Below, in pieces: positions 34,999 to 42,860 of a stretch of 64,000 nucleotides of DNA. Source of the stretch: Microbacterium sp. 8M (GTDB lineage Bacteria > Actinomycetota > Actinomycetes > Actinomycetales > Microbacteriaceae); contig NZ_LR733284.1 in NCBI RefSeq assembly GCF_902506375.1, positions 3,100,222 to 3,164,221 of the forward strand, read 5' to 3'. A program made the translations under genes and the position numbers. A model generated the notes under the pieces. The model was not told the origin of the DNA. It was given only the letters and a program-made list of their open reading frames with translations, and ran no database searches. Position 1 is the stretch's first letter; each line of letters begins with the position of its first letter.

Positions 34999-35041
34999 TA
35001 GCCGTGTTCTCCCCGCCTCGACGATGCAGCAAGAAAGACCG

Positions 35042-37435
35042 ATGCCCCCACAGACCCTGTCCCTCTCCCGCCGCTCGCACGGCGCGATCGCCGGGGGTGC
35101 CGCCCTCGCGATCGCCGCCACGACGCTGGCCCTCTGCGCGGTGGCCCCGGCGCACGCCGCGAGCACCCCGCCCGCCGGCGCCGCGCTCCCCGACACGGGC
35201 TACACGCTGCTCGACGTCGACTCCGAATCGGCGCCCTACCCGGCGCCGCCCTCGCTCGACGGCACGGCGAAGGGAGCGTTCGACGGCGACTACTCCACCC
35301 AGTGGGCCTCGAACTACAACGGCGGATCACCGGATCCGATGCCGCACCACCTGACCTTCGACATCGGCGCCCCGCACGCGCTCACCGGGCTCGGCTACTC
35401 CGTCAAGGTGCAGAACAACGGCCCGGCCAAGAACGTGCAGGTGCTCACCACGAACGACCCCGCCGTCGCGAAGGACGGCGAGAGCAGCGCATGGACGCCT
35501 GCGGGAACCGCCACGTTCTCGCAGCCCACGAGCAGCACCCAGATCCAGTACGTCACGTTCGCCCAGCCGGTGACGGCGCGCTACGTGGAGTTCAAGATCC
35601 TCGACGCCGTCAACGGCTCGAACAACGCCTCGGCCTCCGAGATCGTCGTCTACACCACCGACCCGATCGTCACGCCCACGCCCACGCCGACCCCCACGCC
35701 GACGCCCAAGCCCGCCGCTGCCACGGTGACGACCGACTCCGTCGACAACAGCACATGGCAGTACCCCGACGACACGCCGGCCAGCCCCTTCATCGACGCC
35801 GACGGCACGTTCCACTTCGGCGAGTCGCACGCGAATTACTACAACGAACCCGACGGCAGCAACGGCGACATCCGGCAGTGGAACTGGTACACCGGCACGG
35901 ACTTCGACACCGCGAAGCCGGACGCGGCGCTCAACGCGGCCGGCACCAACCCCGACACCACCGACTTCTGCAACGCCAGCCCGACCGGCGTGGAGTCGAC
36001 GAAGGCGCCCGCCGGATCCAGCTACACCCAGCCGAACTACTGCGACATCACGCAGATGTGGGTCGACCCCGATACCGGCGACTGGTACGGCCTCGTGCAC
36101 AACGAGTTCACGCCCAAGCCGTTCGGCGACGGTCTGCACTACGACGCGATCGACTACGCGGTCTCGACGGATCAGGGCAAGACCTGGACCATCCCGGGCC
36201 ACGCGATCACCTCGCCGTACAGCACCGAGCGCGGTGACACCGCGGCGTTCCCGCAGCAGACCTACTATTACGGCGACGGCGACCCGCGCCTGTACGTCGA
36301 CTACGCGTCCGGTTACTTCTACGCGTTCTACGGCTCCCGCGTGGTGAACAAGACCGGCAGCTGGGTGGCCTTCTACGAGCACGTCGCCCGTGCCCCGATC
36401 TCCGGCAAGATGGCGACCGGCACCTGGCAGAAGTGGTACGACGGCACCTGGACCGAGCCGGGAATCTCCGGCAAGGAGAGCAACATGGTGCCCGTCACGG
36501 ACGACAGCCAGACCGGGTACACCCCGGTCGACGAGGAGTACGACCCGAACACCCCGGGCACCGCGCAGCAGCAGATCAAGAAGGGGCAGATGCCGCCGAC
36601 CTCGCCGCTGTTCGTGATGGACGTGACCTACGACGCCTACCTCGGCCTGTACATCGGCCAGCCGCAGAACCCGGACCAGTCGGGCAAGGCTCCCCAGGAG
36701 TTCTACGCCACGAAGAACCTCGCGACGCAGAAGTGGTTCCGCCTCGGCGACACCGGATCCGCGTACACGACCGCGTCCTGGTACCGGTGGTTCGTCGACC
36801 CGGCCAACAAGACGAGCTCGGCGATCGTGGGCAAGTCGTTCCGTTCCTACTGCTCGTTCGGCTGCATGGGCGACGCCTACGCCCAGCTCGCCAACATCAC
36901 GATCGACGCCGGCCCCTCGGTGACGCCTGCGGCGCCGATCGACACGAGCAAGGCCTACACGATCGCCAACGCGGACGGCCGCAAGCTGTCGGTCGCCGGC
37001 GACGGCGCCACGCTGAAGACGGCCGGTGCCGTGAACCGCAAGAACGGCGCGTGGACGTTCACGGCGACGGGCGACGGCGCGTACACGATCGCCACGCAGG
37101 CCGGCACGCTGCTGGGCGTCGACGCCTCCTCGACCGCCGGCCGCGCCTGGGGCGCCACGCTCACGCTCACCGACGCGGCATCGGCCGGAGTCGGGCAGCA
37201 GTGGTTCGTGGTGCCGAACACCGACCCGGTCAGCGGAGAGCCGACCGGATCCATCCGGCTCGTGAACCGCTACTCGGGGCTCGTGCTGGGCATCGACACC
37301 TCCGCGGCGGCCACCACCCCCGGCCGCTCGTGGGACAAGCCCGCAGCGCACGGTGCTTCGCGCACCGCGCAGGCGGGTTCGTTCACCCGGCCCGGCGACC
37401 AGACGCTGACCCTGGCCGAGTTCGGCGGCAACTGA
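35042..37435 (+). CDS. Secreted multidomain protein: discoidin (F5/8 type C) domain, central domain, ricin-B lectin
   Basis: A 797-residue exported protein, probably a glycan-active enzyme. Residues 1-40 form a signal peptide with a polar twin-Arg-like start (SLSRRSHG) and an AHAA cleavage site. Residues ~50-208 match a discoidin/CBM32 domain (FDGDYSTQWAS, ARYVEFKILDAVNG). A Thr-Pro linker (~210-222) leads to a ~400-residue central domain rich in Trp, Tyr and Asp (WVDPDTGDWYGLVHNEF, DGDPRLYVDYASGYFYAFY) that looks like a beta-propeller as in GH43/sialidase-like enzymes; no exact family is recognised. Residues ~635-790 form a ricin-B beta-trefoil. ATG 35042 was preferred to 35024 for its upstream AAGAAAG. 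Confidence 0.78.
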   Translation: MPPQTLSLSRRSHGAIAGGAALAIAATTLALCAVAPAHAASTPPAGAALPDTGYTLLDVDSESAPYPAPPSLDGTAKGAFDGDYSTQWASNYNGGSPDPMPHHLTFDIGAPHALTGLGYSVKVQNNGPAKNVQVLTTNDPAVAKDGESSAWTPAGTATFSQPTSSTQIQYVTFAQPVTARYVEFKILDAVNGSNNASASEIVVYTTDPIVTPTPTPTPTPTPKPAAATVTTDSVDNSTWQYPDDTPASPFIDADGTFHFGESHANYYNEPDGSNGDIRQWNWYTGTDFDTAKPDAALNAAGTNPDTTDFCNASPTGVESTKAPAGSSYTQPNYCDITQMWVDPDTGDWYGLVHNEFTPKPFGDGLHYDAIDYAVSTDQGKTWTIPGHAITSPYSTERGDTAAFPQQTYYYGDGDPRLYVDYASGYFYAFYGSRVVNKTGSWVAFYEHVARAPISGKMATGTWQKWYDGTWTEPGISGKESNMVPVTDDSQTGYTPVDEEYDPNTPGTAQQQIKKGQMPPTSPLFVMDVTYDAYLGLYIGQPQNPDQSGKAPQEFYATKNLATQKWFRLGDTGSAYTTASWYRWFVDPANKTSSAIVGKSFRSYCSFGCMGDAYAQLANITIDAGPSVTPAAPIDTSKAYTIANADGRKLSVAGDGATLKTAGAVNRKNGAWTFTATGDGAYTIATQAGTLLGVDASSTAGRAWGATLTLTDAASAGVGQQWFVVPNTDPVSGEPTGSIRLVNRYSGLVLGIDTSAAATTPGRSWDKPAAHGASRTAQAGSFTRPGDQTLTLAEFGGN

Positions 37436-37449
37436 TCGGACGACGACAC

Positions 37450-37490
37450 GGAGGGGACCCGGGCACGGGCACCGCGCCCGGGTCCCCTCC
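37450..37490 (+). terminator. Perfect 15-bp hairpin terminator
   Basis: 37450-37464 pairs with 37476-37490 without mismatch across an 11-base loop, directly after the secreted protein gene. Confidence 0.8.
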
Positions 37491-37608
37491 GCGCGTCTGC
37501 CGAACAGGTGCGGCCGCGAGCGATTCGTCGTGCGGGCGCGGGCGATTCGCCTCGCGCCCGCGGGCACGGCAGAATCGACGCACACCCCCGTTGCAAGGAG
37601 ACGATGCC

Positions 37609-38460
37609 ATGGCGCAGCCCGACACCGCCCGACTGCTGATCACGTGCGCCGATCAGCCCGGCATCGTCGCGGCCGTCGCCGGTGTGCTCGCCGCGCACGA
37701 GGTGAACATCATCTCGCTCGACCAGCACTCCACCGATGCGGAGGGCGGGCGCTTCTTCCAGCGCACCGTGATCCACCGCGAGGGTCTTGCCGCCGCCCGT
37801 CCGGCTCTCGAGACCGACCTCGCCGCGGTCGCCGAGCGCTTCGGCATGGACTGGTCGCTGCACGACGCCTCCAAGCGCAAGCGCGTGGCCATCTTCGTCT
37901 CGAAGTACGACCACTGCCTGATGGAGCTGCTCTGGCGCACCCAGCGCGGGCAGCTCGACATCGACGTCACCATGGTCGTCTCCAACCACCCCGACCTCGC
38001 CGAGTCGGTGCGCTCGTTCGGCGTCCCGTTCGTGCACATCTCGTCGGGCGACAAGCCGGAGATGGAGCGGCGCCAGCTCGAGCTGCTGCAGGGCAACGTG
38101 GATCTGGTCGTGCTCGCCCGCTACATGCAGATCCTCACCGACGACTTCATCGAGCGCCTGGGCGCACCGGTGATCAACATCCACCACTCGTTCCTGCCTG
38201 CGTTCATCGGCGCGAACCCTTACGCCCGCGCCAAGGAGCGCGGCGTGAAGCTCATCGGCGCCACCGCGCACTACGCCACGGCCGACCTCGACGAGGGCCC
38301 GATCATCGAGCAGGACGTCACCCGAGTGACGCACGCCGACTCCGCCGCGGAGCTGCAGGCCCGCGGCGCCGACGTGGAGCGCCTCGTGCTCGCGCGCGCG
38401 GTGCAGTGGCACGCCGACGACCGCGTCATCGTGCACGGCCGCTCCACCGTCATCCTCTGA
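37609..38460 (+). CDS. purU: Formyltetrahydrofolate deformylase
   Basis: A 283-residue enzyme that hydrolyses 10-formyl-THF to formate and THF, supplying formate to PurT and balancing one-carbon pools. An N-terminal ACT domain (residues ~7-80, LLITCADQPGIVAAVAGVL) is followed by a formyltransferase-like domain. The catalytic set is visible: the NIHHSFLPAFIG His near residue 207, and the Asp in HYATADLDEGPIIEQD near 230. AAGGAG lies eight bases before the ATG. It appears monocistronic. Confidence 0.96.
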   Translation: MAQPDTARLLITCADQPGIVAAVAGVLAAHEVNIISLDQHSTDAEGGRFFQRTVIHREGLAAARPALETDLAAVAERFGMDWSLHDASKRKRVAIFVSKYDHCLMELLWRTQRGQLDIDVTMVVSNHPDLAESVRSFGVPFVHISSGDKPEMERRQLELLQGNVDLVVLARYMQILTDDFIERLGAPVINIHHSFLPAFIGANPYARAKERGVKLIGATAHYATADLDEGPIIEQDVTRVTHADSAAELQARGADVERLVLARAVQWHADDRVIVHGRSTVIL

Positions 38461-38659
38461 CGCGCGCAGCCGCCGCGATCACAGGGCGCACGGACGTCGC
38501 CCCCCCCCCGGACGATCATCGCGATAACAGGCAGACGCGCCGGAACAGGCAGGGATGCTGCGCGGTCGCCTGTTCCGGCGTGATGGCCTGTTCCCGCGTG
38601 GTGGTCGGGTCCCGTACCCTGGCCTGACGCGGCGCGGTCGCCTGTTCCCGCGTGCGGGG
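38461..38659. repeat. Intergenic region with CCTGTTCC repeats and a C10 run
   Basis: 38500-38509 is ten consecutive C. CGCCGGAACAGGC (38538-38550) and its perfect complement at 38568-38580 form a 13-bp stem. Two further CCTGTTCCCGCGTG copies lie near 38590 and 38641. The 15-mer at 38566-38580 is identical to 7396-7410. It separates convergent genes; no coding capacity is seen. Confidence 0.7.
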
Positions 38660-39703
38660 TCAGTCCCGCGGCACGCCTGCGGCCAGTTCCGTGAACGCCT
38701 CCGCGGCGGTGCCGTACCGGGCGAGCGGGGCCGACTGCCCCATCCACAGCGACTGCAGATCGCCCCGGTTCTGCTCCCCCGCCGGCGTGCGGAAGCGCCC
38801 TGTGATCCAGTTCTGGGCCGGGAACGGCGCGATGGATCCGGCGGCCTCGATCTCGGCGACCACCCGGTTGCGCGCGCCGCGGGCGAGCCGCCCGCTCATC
38901 GCGCGCGTCAGCACCGTGCCCTCCGCCGGGGTCGCGCGGATCGCGTCGCGATGCGCGGCGGTGGCCGCCGACTCCGCCGTGCCGAGGAAGGCCGTGCCCA
39001 CCTGCACGCCCTGCGCGCCCAGGGCGAAGGCCGCGGCCACTCCGCGGCGGTCCGCGATGCCGCCCGCCGCGATCACCGGCACCGCGACGGCGCCCACGAC
39101 CTGGGGCAGCAGCGAGAAGAGGCCGACCAGCGACTCCTCCGCCGGTCCGAGGAACGACACCCGGTGCCCCGCGGCCTCAGCGCCCGTCGCGACGATCGCG
39201 TCGACACCGCCCTCCGCGAGCACGCGGGCCTCGGCGACGGTCGTGGCCGTGCCCACCACGCGGATGCCGCGCCGGTGCGCCTCCTCGACCAGCGCCGCCG
39301 AGGGCACGCCGAAGACGACGCTCAGTACCGGCGGCGCCGCCTCGAGGATCGCATCCACCTGCTCCTCGAGCGGAGGCAGGTACCGTTCGGGGCGCGCCGG
39401 GGCCTCGACGCCGACCTCGGCGAAGAACGGCGCGAGCGCGGCCGCGTACCCCTCGTGCTCGGGCCCCGGCGCGACCTCGTCGCCCGTGGGCAGCCAGATG
39501 TTCACGGCGAACGGCGCCCCGGCGGCCGCCCTCAGCTCCGCGATCGTGGCGCGGATCCGGTCGGCGTCATAGCCGTACAGCCCGTATGAGCCGAGCCCGC
39601 CGGCCTCGCTCACCGCCGCCGTGAGCCGGACGGAGCTGAGGCCGCCGAACGGCCCGAGGATCACGGGGGTGCGGATGCCGAAGAGATCGGTGAGGGCGCT
39701 CAT
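38660..39703 (-). CDS. Nitronate monooxygenase family flavoprotein
   Basis: A 347-residue TIM-barrel FMN enzyme of the NMO/2-nitropropane dioxygenase family, which oxidises alkyl nitronates such as propionate-3-nitronate. Visible are the N-terminal PVILGPFGGLSSVRL block, AVNIWLP, VVGTATTVAEARVLAEGGVDAIVATGAEAAGH split over two segments and the FMN phosphate loop VIAAGGIADRRGVAAAFALG. The residues after the barrel (GRLARGARNRVV) are as expected. The ATG lies six bases after TAGCCT (leaderless). Confidence 0.88.
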   Translation of the reverse strand: MSALTDLFGIRTPVILGPFGGLSSVRLTAAVSEAGGLGSYGLYGYDADRIRATIAELRAAAGAPFAVNIWLPTGDEVAPGPEHEGYAAALAPFFAEVGVEAPARPERYLPPLEEQVDAILEAAPPVLSVVFGVPSAALVEEAHRRGIRVVGTATTVAEARVLAEGGVDAIVATGAEAAGHRVSFLGPAEESLVGLFSLLPQVVGAVAVPVIAAGGIADRRGVAAAFALGAQGVQVGTAFLGTAESAATAAHRDAIRATPAEGTVLTRAMSGRLARGARNRVVAEIEAAGSIAPFPAQNWITGRFRTPAGEQNRGDLQSLWMGQSAPLARYGTAAEAFTELAAGVPRD

Positions 39704-39732
39704 GCTCCGAGGCTACGCCGTCGGGGATCCGG

Positions 39733-40662
39733 TCAGTCCGGGACGACGGGGATGGACCCGGTGAGCGGCGACGGGGGCTCCTCGTCACGGCCCGCGCCCT
39801 GGCGGCGCGCCCCGGCGGTCACCCCGATGCTCGCGACCACGACGAGGGCGATCGCGACCAGCCGCAGCGGAGACGCGTGCTGGCCCAGCACGAGCAGGCC
39901 GGCGAGCGTCGCGAAGACCGGCTCCAGGCTGAGCAGGATCCCGAAGACCCGCTGCGGCAGCCGGCGCAGGGCCGCGAGCTCCAGGATGTACGGGATGACC
40001 GAGGCGAGCAGGGCGGTGAGGGCGGCGAGTCCGAGCACGCGCGGATCCCCCACCGCGGTGATGGCGGCCGGCACGCCGAACGGCAGCAGCAGCACCGCCG
40101 CGACCGCGAGCGCCACGGCCAGCCCTTCCGTGCCCGTGGTGAGCGCGCCGACACGGGTGCTCATCCGGATGTACATGACCCAGAACGCCGCCGCGACGAG
40201 GGCGAACAGGACGCCCATCGGATCGAGCGCCGCCGTACCGGTCAGCCCGTCCACGCCGAGCAGCGCCATCCCGACGAGTGCGACGCCCACCCAGATCGCG
40301 TCGGCGAGGCGGCGGGTGAGCACGGCCGCCAGCACGAGCGGCCCGAGGAACTCGATCGCGACGGCCGGACCGATCGGGATCCGGTCGATCGCCGCGTAGA
40401 AGCAGCCGTTCATGGCGGCCAGCGAGATGCCGAACAGCACCGCGGCCGTCCACTGCCGCCGGTTCCACCGGCTCAGCCGCGGACGGGCGATGAGCAGCAC
40501 GACGATCGCGGCGATGAGCACGCGCAGCGCCGTGACGCCCCACGATCCGAGCGCCGGGAAGATCGTCGTCGCCACGGATGCGCCGAACGGGAGCGAGAAG
40601 CAGGATCCGACGACGAGCAGCACCCCGAGCGCGGGCTGCTGCCGCGGTTCCTGAGAAGTCAC
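39733..40662 (-). CDS. EamA family (RhtA-like) exporter
   Basis: A 309-residue DMT-superfamily protein with ten membrane helices in two EamA repeats. The PIGPAVAIEFLGPLVLAAVL segment and the ALxRLPQRVFGILLSLEPVFA segment match the RhtA threonine/homoserine exporter subgroup. The likely role is efflux of an amino acid or similar metabolite. GTG start at 40662 with GGAGGG just upstream. Confidence 0.87.
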   Translation of the reverse strand: MTSQEPRQQPALGVLLVVGSCFSLPFGASVATTIFPALGSWGVTALRVLIAAIVVLLIARPRLSRWNRRQWTAAVLFGISLAAMNGCFYAAIDRIPIGPAVAIEFLGPLVLAAVLTRRLADAIWVGVALVGMALLGVDGLTGTAALDPMGVLFALVAAAFWVMYIRMSTRVGALTTGTEGLAVALAVAAVLLLPFGVPAAITAVGDPRVLGLAALTALLASVIPYILELAALRRLPQRVFGILLSLEPVFATLAGLLVLGQHASPLRLVAIALVVVASIGVTAGARRQGAGRDEEPPSPLTGSIPVVPD

Positions 40663-40978
40663 CCCTCCAGCCTGGCACGGACCGGGGCATCGCCCGCATC
40701 CGCGCTCCTCGCTCGCCCCTCCTGTCGCTCAGATCCTGTCGCTCAGGTCCTCTCGCTCAGGTCCTCTCTCAGGTCCTCTCCCTCAGTTCCTCTCCCTCAG
40801 TTCCTCTCCCTCAGGTCCTCTCTCAGGTCCTCTCTCAGTTCCTCTCGCTCAGGTCGCAAAAACGGTCGCAAAAAGGCGCCCGGAAGCGCAGATATTGCGA
40901 CCTGAACGGGATGTGCGCCTCAGGGCGGCGCGCGCCCTCAGCAGCGGGCGTGCGCCTCCAACAGCGGGCGTGCGCGCC
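40663..40978. repeat. Intergenic region with a CTCAGGTCCTCTC tandem array and a 10-bp inverted repeat
   Basis: 40729-40848 contains nine units of 12 or 14 bases of the type TCAGGTCCTCTCGC, with G/T and C/G variants. CAGGTCGCAA (40850-40859) pairs perfectly with 40895-40904, enclosing two GGTCGCAAAAA copies. CAGCGGGCGTGCGC is repeated twice near 40940-40975. No gene is seen on either strand; the strand carrying the array is almost pure pyrimidine outside the CAG. Confidence 0.75.
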
Positions 40979-42136
40979 TCAGCGGAGCGTGAGGCCGATC
41001 CGCAGCGGCGCGCCGGGTGCGGCCGCCTCGACGAGGGCGGCGTCCACCGCTGCCAGCGGATGCACGGCGCCCACGGCATCGGCGAACGGATACGCACGCC
41101 CTCGCCCGCCCATGAACGCGGCTGCGGCCTGCAGCTCGGCGCCCGTGTAGTTGTGCACCCCCGCGACCGCGATGAGGCCGCGCACGATGCGCTCGGCGTC
41201 GAGGGGCACCGGCTCCGCCGGGAAGACGCTGCCGAGCAGCACCACCGCACCACCCACGTCGACGGCGTCGAGCGCCGCGCGCACGGCGTGCCCCGATGCC
41301 TCCACCACGAGGTCGAACCCCTCCTCCGCGACGTCGTCCGGGGCGAGCGCGGCGAGCCCGAACCGCTCGGCGAACGCGCGCCGGCCCGGATCCGGATCCA
41401 CGATGCGCACCTGCCCGCCCAGCTCAGCGGCGATCACAGCCGCCGTCAGCCCGACCAGCCCCGCGCCGAGTACGAGCACGCGCTCGCACGCGAGCACGGC
41501 GGTCTCCTCCGAGCCGGCGGCAGCCGGATCCGGACGGCCGCGGCCGCGCAGCGCGGCGCCCCGCGCGATGCCGGCCCAGGCCGTCGCGGTCGCACACGAG
41601 ACCGGTGCCAGGGCGGCCGCGGGGAGCGCCTCCGGCACGCGCACGATCGCCGTCCCCTCCCGCAGGTGCACGTGACCGGCGAACCCGCCGGTGAGCTCCC
41701 AGCGCGGTTCGATGCGCGCGTGCCCGTACTTCGCGAGCGTCCGGCACTTCTGGCTGAGGCCTGCCAGGCAGCGGTCGCAGTGCCCGCAGGAGACGGTCAC
41801 CGACCAGACCACCCGGTCGCCGGCGTGCAGCTCCGCACCGTCCACGGCGCGCGCGCCCTCGTCGCCGATCGCGATGATCCGGCCGACGCTCTCGTGTCCG
41901 AGGATGAGCGGTGCCGGAGCGTGGCGTCGTCCCTGCACGGTGTGGATGTCGGATCCGCAGATCGTCGACATCTCCACGGCGATCAGCACGTCGTGCCGGC
42001 CGAGTGCCACGCCCGGAACGGCGAGCACCTCGTGCGGGATGCCGACGCCGAGCCACGCCATCGCGACGGCGGCGGGCCGCAGGGGCACGTCGTGCCGGTG
42101 CACTCCCTCGGCGGGGCGGACCAGGGCCGCGCGCAC
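40979..42136 (-). CDS. Zinc-dependent alcohol dehydrogenase, phosphonate-cluster type
   Basis: A 385-residue medium-chain dehydrogenase. Catalytic zinc ligands are in STICGSDIH (near residue 60) and LGHESVG (near 80); the structural zinc cysteines are in CGHCDRCLAGLSQKC (near 117-131); the NAD-binding loop is VLVLGAGLVGLTAAV near 245. It corresponds to the subfamily proposed to act in phosphonate catabolism (TIGR03366-like). It starts one base after the HAD gene ends and is last in the phn operon, so it may reduce or oxidise the aldehyde released after C-P cleavage. Confidence 0.85.
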   Translation of the reverse strand: MRAALVRPAEGVHRHDVPLRPAAVAMAWLGVGIPHEVLAVPGVALGRHDVLIAVEMSTICGSDIHTVQGRRHAPAPLILGHESVGRIIAIGDEGARAVDGAELHAGDRVVWSVTVSCGHCDRCLAGLSQKCRTLAKYGHARIEPRWELTGGFAGHVHLREGTAIVRVPEALPAAALAPVSCATATAWAGIARGAALRGRGRPDPAAAGSEETAVLACERVLVLGAGLVGLTAAVIAAELGGQVRIVDPDPGRRAFAERFGLAALAPDDVAEEGFDLVVEASGHAVRAALDAVDVGGAVVLLGSVFPAEPVPLDAERIVRGLIAVAGVHNYTGAELQAAAAFMGGRGRAYPFADAVGAVHPLAAVDAALVEAAAPGAPLRIGLTLR

Positions 42137-42137
42137 G

Positions 42138-42860
42138 TCAGCCCGCCGCGCTCGGCGTCAGGGCGGGGACGAGCCCACGCTCGGCGAGCACCGCGGCCAA
42201 GGCCGTCACGTCGGGGATCACCGCGTCGGGTTCCGCCGCTGCGAGCGCGGCCGCGTCGTGCGCTCCGCTCAGTACGCCGGCCACGAACCCGGCGCCGGCC
42301 CTGCGACCGGATTCCACGTCGCTGACGGTGTCCCCGACGACGGCCACCGCCCGCACCGACGTCGCGCCCGCGCGCAGCAATGCGGTGAGCACGAGGTCGG
42401 GCGCCGGCCGGCCGCGTCCTGCGTCCACCGGGGAGAGCGCCCCGTCGACGAGGTCATGCCAGCCCAGGGCATCCAGCAGCGCGTCGCGGGTGACGGGGGC
42501 GAAGCCGGTGGTCAGCCACACCTTGAGCCCCGCGGCTCGCAGCGCACGGATGGCATCCGCGGCGCCCGGGATCTCCGTCGCCCCCTGCTCGGCCACGATC
42601 TCGGCGTAGGCGGCCTCGAACTGGGCGGTCGCCCGTTCCGCGGCGGCGACGTCGCCGCCGGCGAGGTGCGTGAACACGTCGATCTTCGACTGCCCCATGG
42701 TGTCGCGCACGTACTGCAGCGCGTCGTCCCCGCCGATGCGCGCGGCGACACCGGTGCGCTCGGCGGCGCGCTGGAACGCCTGCTCCACGACGCCGTCGTC
42801 GAGCACGGTGGTGCCCGCCATGTCGAGCACGACCAGTTCGATCGGGGTGTGCGGGCTCAT
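42138..42860 (-). CDS. Phosphonatase-like HAD hydrolase
   Basis: A 240-residue HAD-IA enzyme. The nucleophile motif is LDMAGTTV (Asp13) with Ala where ordinary HAD phosphatases have the second Asp, exactly as in phosphonoacetaldehyde hydrolase (PhnX). Lys59 in TMGQSKIDVF aligns with the Schiff-base lysine of PhnX (MGxxKID). The acidic loop VVGDTVSDVESG is near residue 175. Together these support cleavage of the C-P bond of a phosphono-aldehyde. Start overlaps the FAD enzyme stop (ATGA). The family is the phosphonatase-like TIGR03351 group; the true substrate is unproven. Confidence 0.87.
   Translation of the reverse strand: MSPHTPIELVVLDMAGTTVLDDGVVEQAFQRAAERTGVAARIGGDDALQYVRDTMGQSKIDVFTHLAGGDVAAAERATAQFEAAYAEIVAEQGATEIPGAADAIRALRAAGLKVWLTTGFAPVTRDALLDALGWHDLVDGALSPVDAGRGRPAPDLVLTALLRAGATSVRAVAVVGDTVSDVESGRRAGAGFVAGVLSGAHDAAALAAAEPDAVIPDVTALAAVLAERGLVPALTPSAAG

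Noticed and set aside
38500-38509. C10 homopolymer as a phase-variable switch
   Set aside because: It lies in an intergenic gap between convergent genes, not in a promoter or coding frame, so length change would have no obvious effect; a sequencing-length error is as likely.
40578-41150. Plus-strand ORF with repeated SLRS/QVLS peptides
   Set aside because: The repeats are simply the translation of the CTCAGGTCCTCTC array; there is no ribosome binding site or -10 box and no family resemblance.
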